Assembly: GCA_007130555.1 (NCBI GenBank)
Contig: SLSH01000385.1
Location: 1 to 9,460, forward strand
Reading direction: 5' to 3'
DNA: 9,460 nt
From: Bacteroidales bacterium
Lineage (GTDB): Bacteria > Bacteroidota > Bacteroidia > Bacteroidales > ML635J-15
Position numbers and translations under genes: made by a program. This document shows positions 7,318-9,460 of this stretch, piece after piece; within the stretch, counting starts at the first letter, position 1, and every line of letters begins with the position of its first letter. The notes under the pieces were generated by a model. It was given only the letters and a program-made list of their open reading frames with translations, searched no databases and was not told where the DNA came from.

Positions 7318-9460
7318 ATGAAAAAATTTACAAAATTTTCAATCGGAAGTCTGTTTTTTATTGCGGTTATATTCGCATTTTCGTTTAACGGATTTGGGCA
7401 AATAGTTGTTACATATACAACATCGGATAATTTTGAAATTCCTGCCAATGTTGAGGAAATTATTGTTGAATGCTGGGGAGCAGGTGGCGGCGGCGGTGGC
7501 GGCGTACTTTTTGATACCAGAGTAGGTTCAGGTGGTGGAGGAGGCGCTTATTCAAGAAAAACAATAACCGTTAGTCAGGGACAGATTTATAGCATAACAA
7601 TCGGAGAAGGAGGTGCTGGAGGTGTTGGAAGTATTGGATTGAGGGACGGAGAACCCGGAGACGCTACTGTTTTTGGTTCAAATTTGGTAGTAGCTAATGG
7701 TGGAGCAGGAGGAATCTATTGTGGAAATAGTAATCCTCCTCCCGGTGGTAACGGCGGTGCGGCTCAGACTGGCGGAGGATATGCTGCTGCCTATAAAGGC
7801 GGAGACGGAGGAAATGGCTCCAGAACCAACTACAGCGGTGGTGGTGGTGGTGGTGCAGGTTCCACAGGCGCAGGAGGAAATGCCAGTAATAATACCAAAG
7901 GAACAGGTACTGCACAGGAAGGTGGTGACGGTGGAGAAGGAAGAACTTCCGCAAATCCCGGACTTGGTAATAATGGAGAACCCTATGGAGGAGGAGGTAG
8001 TGGAGGATACAGAAGTGGTGTTGATGGAGTTGGTGGCGTGGGAGCAAATGGTTATGTGAGAATTACCTATACCGTGGTTACTTGCCCAAGACCTAAAAAT
8101 TTGGGTTCAACCGAAAATTCACCAACTTCACATACATTAACATGGAATGCAGGCGATACTGAAACAGACTGGATTGTTGAAGTAGGTTTTCCGGGATTTA
8201 CACCCGGAGCAGGAGAAGAAGAACAGCAACATCCGGTTTCAACAACTCCCGAAATCACAGTAACAGTAAGTAAAAACAGAGCTTATGAATTTTATGTAAG
8301 AGCAGATTGTGGAGGGGGAGATTTAAGCTCATGGGCAGGTCCGTTTTTGTTTTATGACCCGTTTGTTGATGAAACTTATGATACATCAGGCAAATGGCCC
8401 GTACCTGTAGGAGTATATGAAGTGAATGTTGAATGTTGGGGTGGAGGAGGAGGCGGAGGAGCTTCGCTTTCTAATATATGCGGTGGTGGTGGCGGTGGCG
8501 GAGCTTATGCAAGAAAAAATTATATCCCGGTAACTCCCGGAGATACCATTGATTTTGAAATTGGAGCAGGAGGAGCTGGCTCAGAAGGTACAGGTGTCAA
8601 AGACGGTGCTGATACATGGTTTAAAACTCCTACTACCGTTATGGCAAAAGGAGGTAAAGGTGTTAATAATGGAATTACAATTGGAGGTGCAGGTGGAGAC
8701 GGAGCAGCTTCAATTGGAGATGTAACGTATTCGGGAGGCAATGGAGGCGATGGAAACGGTACCAATAGTGGTGGCGGTGGAGGAGGAGGAGCAGGCTCAG
8801 AAGGACAGGGTAACCCCGGTTCAGCTCCCGATGGTGGTAGCGGAGGAGAAGGAGATTACGGAGGCAAAGGAGGTGACGGATATAGTGCTTCATGGGGAGC
8901 AGGATATCCGGGCGGAGAATATGGAGGAGGAGGTGGTGGTGCAAAAAAAGGAGCATCCAGCACCAACAGACTTGGAGGATTAGGCTCAGATGGCTTTATC
9001 AGAATTTCTTATGTAATGCCTGATATTGATTGCGATACTTATACATATACTGCAGGAAACCTTCCTACAGACGAAATACACGATGAAACTTCTATGTCAA
9101 CTTGTCCGGGAGAATTAACCGCTGTTATACCACTAGGACATGAAATTACAAGTGTAGATGTACAATATGTTATGGAAGCTTTAGAACCCCATGGAGGAAT
9201 TGGTCATCAACGTTCATGGTTATATTGTGCTACTACGGGAATAGGCGAAACTCAGTTGTATGAAAGCGGAGGCTCAGTTTTCGATCCGGGTGTTCATAGT
9301 TATTCAAGAACAGGCTTAAATATTGCTGATGGTGCTTATGGTAATGTTGATTTTGAATTACATGCATTAAGAATTGTAGGCTCCGGTTGTACATTTGACC
9401 GTCAGATTGTTTTGAATAATACATGGATAATAAATGTTTGTTATACATTTATTTGTTACA
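7318..9460 (+). CDS. Secreted glycine-rich surface protein with FN3-like domain (5' part, runs off the window)
   Basis: The frame is open for 714 codons from the ATG at 7318 to the window end without a stop. Residues 1-28 form a signal peptide: MKKFTK, then a hydrophobic core (SLFFIAVIFAFSF), ending NGFGQ. Residues 32-251 are glycine-rich domain 1, opening with VECWGAGGGGGGG and closing with GYVRITY. Residues 256-346 look like a Bacteroidota fibronectin type III module: CPRPKNLGS, LTWNAG, WIVEVGFPGFTPG, FYVRADCGGGDLSSWAGP. Residues 353-566 are glycine-rich domain 2 (VECWGGGGGGG to GFIRISY). Residues 567-714 are another beta-rich region with SVDVQYVME, RSWLYCATTG and YSRTGLNIADGAYG, a pattern I have seen only as a generic Bacteroidota extracellular domain. 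The protein should be exported by Sec and displayed or released, perhaps through the type IX system; any sorting domain lies outside the window. An in-frame ATG at 7240 would add 26 residues ahead of the signal peptide, so 7318 is preferred. An adhesin or matrix role is inferred. Confidence 0.88.
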   Translation, partial: MKKFTKFSIGSLFFIAVIFAFSFNGFGQIVVTYTTSDNFEIPANVEEIIVECWGAGGGGGGGVLFDTRVGSGGGGGAYSRKTITVSQGQIYSITIGEGGAGGVGSIGLRDGEPGDATVFGSNLVVANGGAGGIYCGNSNPPPGGNGGAAQTGGGYAAAYKGGDGGNGSRTNYSGGGGGGAGSTGAGGNASNNTKGTGTAQEGGDGGEGRTSANPGLGNNGEPYGGGGSGGYRSGVDGVGGVGANGYVRITYTVVTCPRPKNLGSTENSPTSHTLTWNAGDTETDWIVEVGFPGFTPGAGEEEQQHPVSTTPEITVTVSKNRAYEFYVRADCGGGDLSSWAGPFLFYDPFVDETYDTSGKWPVPVGVYEVNVECWGGGGGGGASLSNICGGGGGGGAYARKNYIPVTPGDTIDFEIGAGGAGSEGTGVKDGADTWFKTPTTVMAKGGKGVNNGITIGGAGGDGAASIGDVTYSGGNGGDGNGTNSGGGGGGGAGSEGQGNPGSAPDGGSGGEGDYGGKGGDGYSASWGAGYPGGEYGGGGGGAKKGASSTNRLGGLGSDGFIRISYVMPDIDCDTYTYTAGNLPTDEIHDETSMSTCPGELTAVIPLGHEITSVDVQYVMEALEPHGGIGHQRSWLYCATTGIGETQLYESGGSVFDPGVHSYSRTGLNIADGAYGNVDFELHALRIVGSGCTFDRQIVLNNTWIINVCYTFICY
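7411..8070 (+). repeat. Glycine-rich domain, copy 1 of an internal duplication
   Basis: Codes for residues 32-251 of the surface protein. It opens TYTTSDNFEIP, runs through VECWG into a poly-Gly run, then GGGGGAYSRK, SITIGEGGAGG, many GG-X-GG units, and closes ANGYVRITY. Its first 23 residues match the start of copy 2 without gaps at 12 positions. The layout resembles glycine-rich domains found in bacterial surface proteins and phage tail tips. Confidence 0.8.
7837..7854 (+). repeat. (GGT)6 trinucleotide tract inside the glycine-rich coding region
   Basis: Six identical GGT codons in a row encode six glycines, while most other glycine runs in the gene mix GGA, GGT and GGC. Slippage here would change the run length by whole codons without breaking the frame. 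Confidence 0.85.
8374..9015 (+). repeat. Glycine-rich domain, copy 2 of an internal duplication
   Basis: Codes for residues 353-566. It follows the same order as copy 1: TYDTSGKWPVP, VECWGGGGGGG, GGGGGGGAYARK, FEIGAGGAGS, GG-X-GG units, a GGGGGGGAGS block, and the closing SDGFIRISY. The DNA differs widely between copies, so this is an old protein-level duplication, not a recent DNA repeat. Confidence 0.8.

Noticed and set aside
7224..7448. Antisense 74-codon open frame over the start of the surface-protein gene
   Set aside because: It lies opposite a clear signal peptide and intergenic DNA, and has no recognisable domain.
7694..8047. Antisense open frame rich in His, Leu and Arg opposite the glycine-rich domain
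   Set aside because: GGN-rich codons on the + strand read as stop-free His/Leu/Arg codons on the other strand. The + frame with signal peptide and conserved domain pattern explains this DNA.
7697..8059. Second + strand open frame rich in Glu and Val
   Set aside because: It is the GGA/GGT repeats read one base out of phase (GAG/GTG), so it lacks stops for compositional reasons and shows no domain.
8520..8983. Pro-rich and Leu/His-rich antisense frames and an out-of-phase Glu-rich frame over the second glycine-rich domain
   Set aside because: Same compositional effect as in the first glycine-rich domain; no start context, domain or conservation to support any of them.
7441..9015. Repetitive GG-rich stretches as a CRISPR array or satellite repeat
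   Set aside because: There are no constant repeats with unique spacers; the periodicity comes from glycine codons in one continuous protein frame.

Overview
The window looks like a chromosomal segment of a member of the Bacteroidota. The DNA is AT-rich, with AAA/AAT/ATA-heavy codon use and no clear Shine-Dalgarno sequences. Genes are tightly packed on the + strand, with ATGA-type overlaps. The protein architectures, including the Bacteroidota-style FN3 and glycine-rich surface domains, also fit this phylum. No rRNA, tRNA, CRISPR array, insertion sequence or phage gene was seen.

Left part (positions 2-6963): one co-directional block that reads as an operon. It holds the last codons of an unidentified upstream gene. 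A short hotdog-fold 3-hydroxyacyl-ACP dehydratase-like protein follows, then a family 2 glycosyltransferase fused to a DUF2062 membrane domain. Next is a 1278-residue protein joining an MMPL/RND-type lipid exporter, a PlsC-type acyltransferase and a SAM-dependent methyltransferase, and last a CrtI-like FAD oxidoreductase. Spacing is 2 nt, an overlap of about 23 nt, a 4-nt ATGA overlap and 9 nt. This gene set matches the downstream part of aryl polyene/flexirubin-type polyketide-lipid clusters of Bacteroidota. The likely scheme is that an acyl chain built on an ACP is dehydrated, transferred to a lipid or sugar head group, methylated and glycosylated, then moved out of the inner membrane by the MMPL pump. 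The ketosynthases, ACPs and ketoreductase would lie to the left of the window. The type of product is inferred, not shown.

Middle (6964-7317): an AT-rich intergenic stretch with A-tracts and small inverted repeats. It separates the operon from the next transcription unit.

Right part (7318 to the window end): the first 714 codons of a large secreted protein that stays open at the window edge. It has a signal peptide, two homologous glycine-rich domains, an FN3-like domain between them, and a further beta-rich region. It resembles Bacteroidota surface or gliding/T9SS-type adhesins. A C-terminal sorting domain, if there is one, lies beyond the window. Nothing ties it functionally to the operon.

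The most notable items are the three-part exporter/acyltransferase/methyltransferase fusion, the dehydratase that lacks the usual second catalytic acid, and the duplicated poly-glycine surface domains. The operon is best seen as a variant of a known cluster type rather than a wholly new system.
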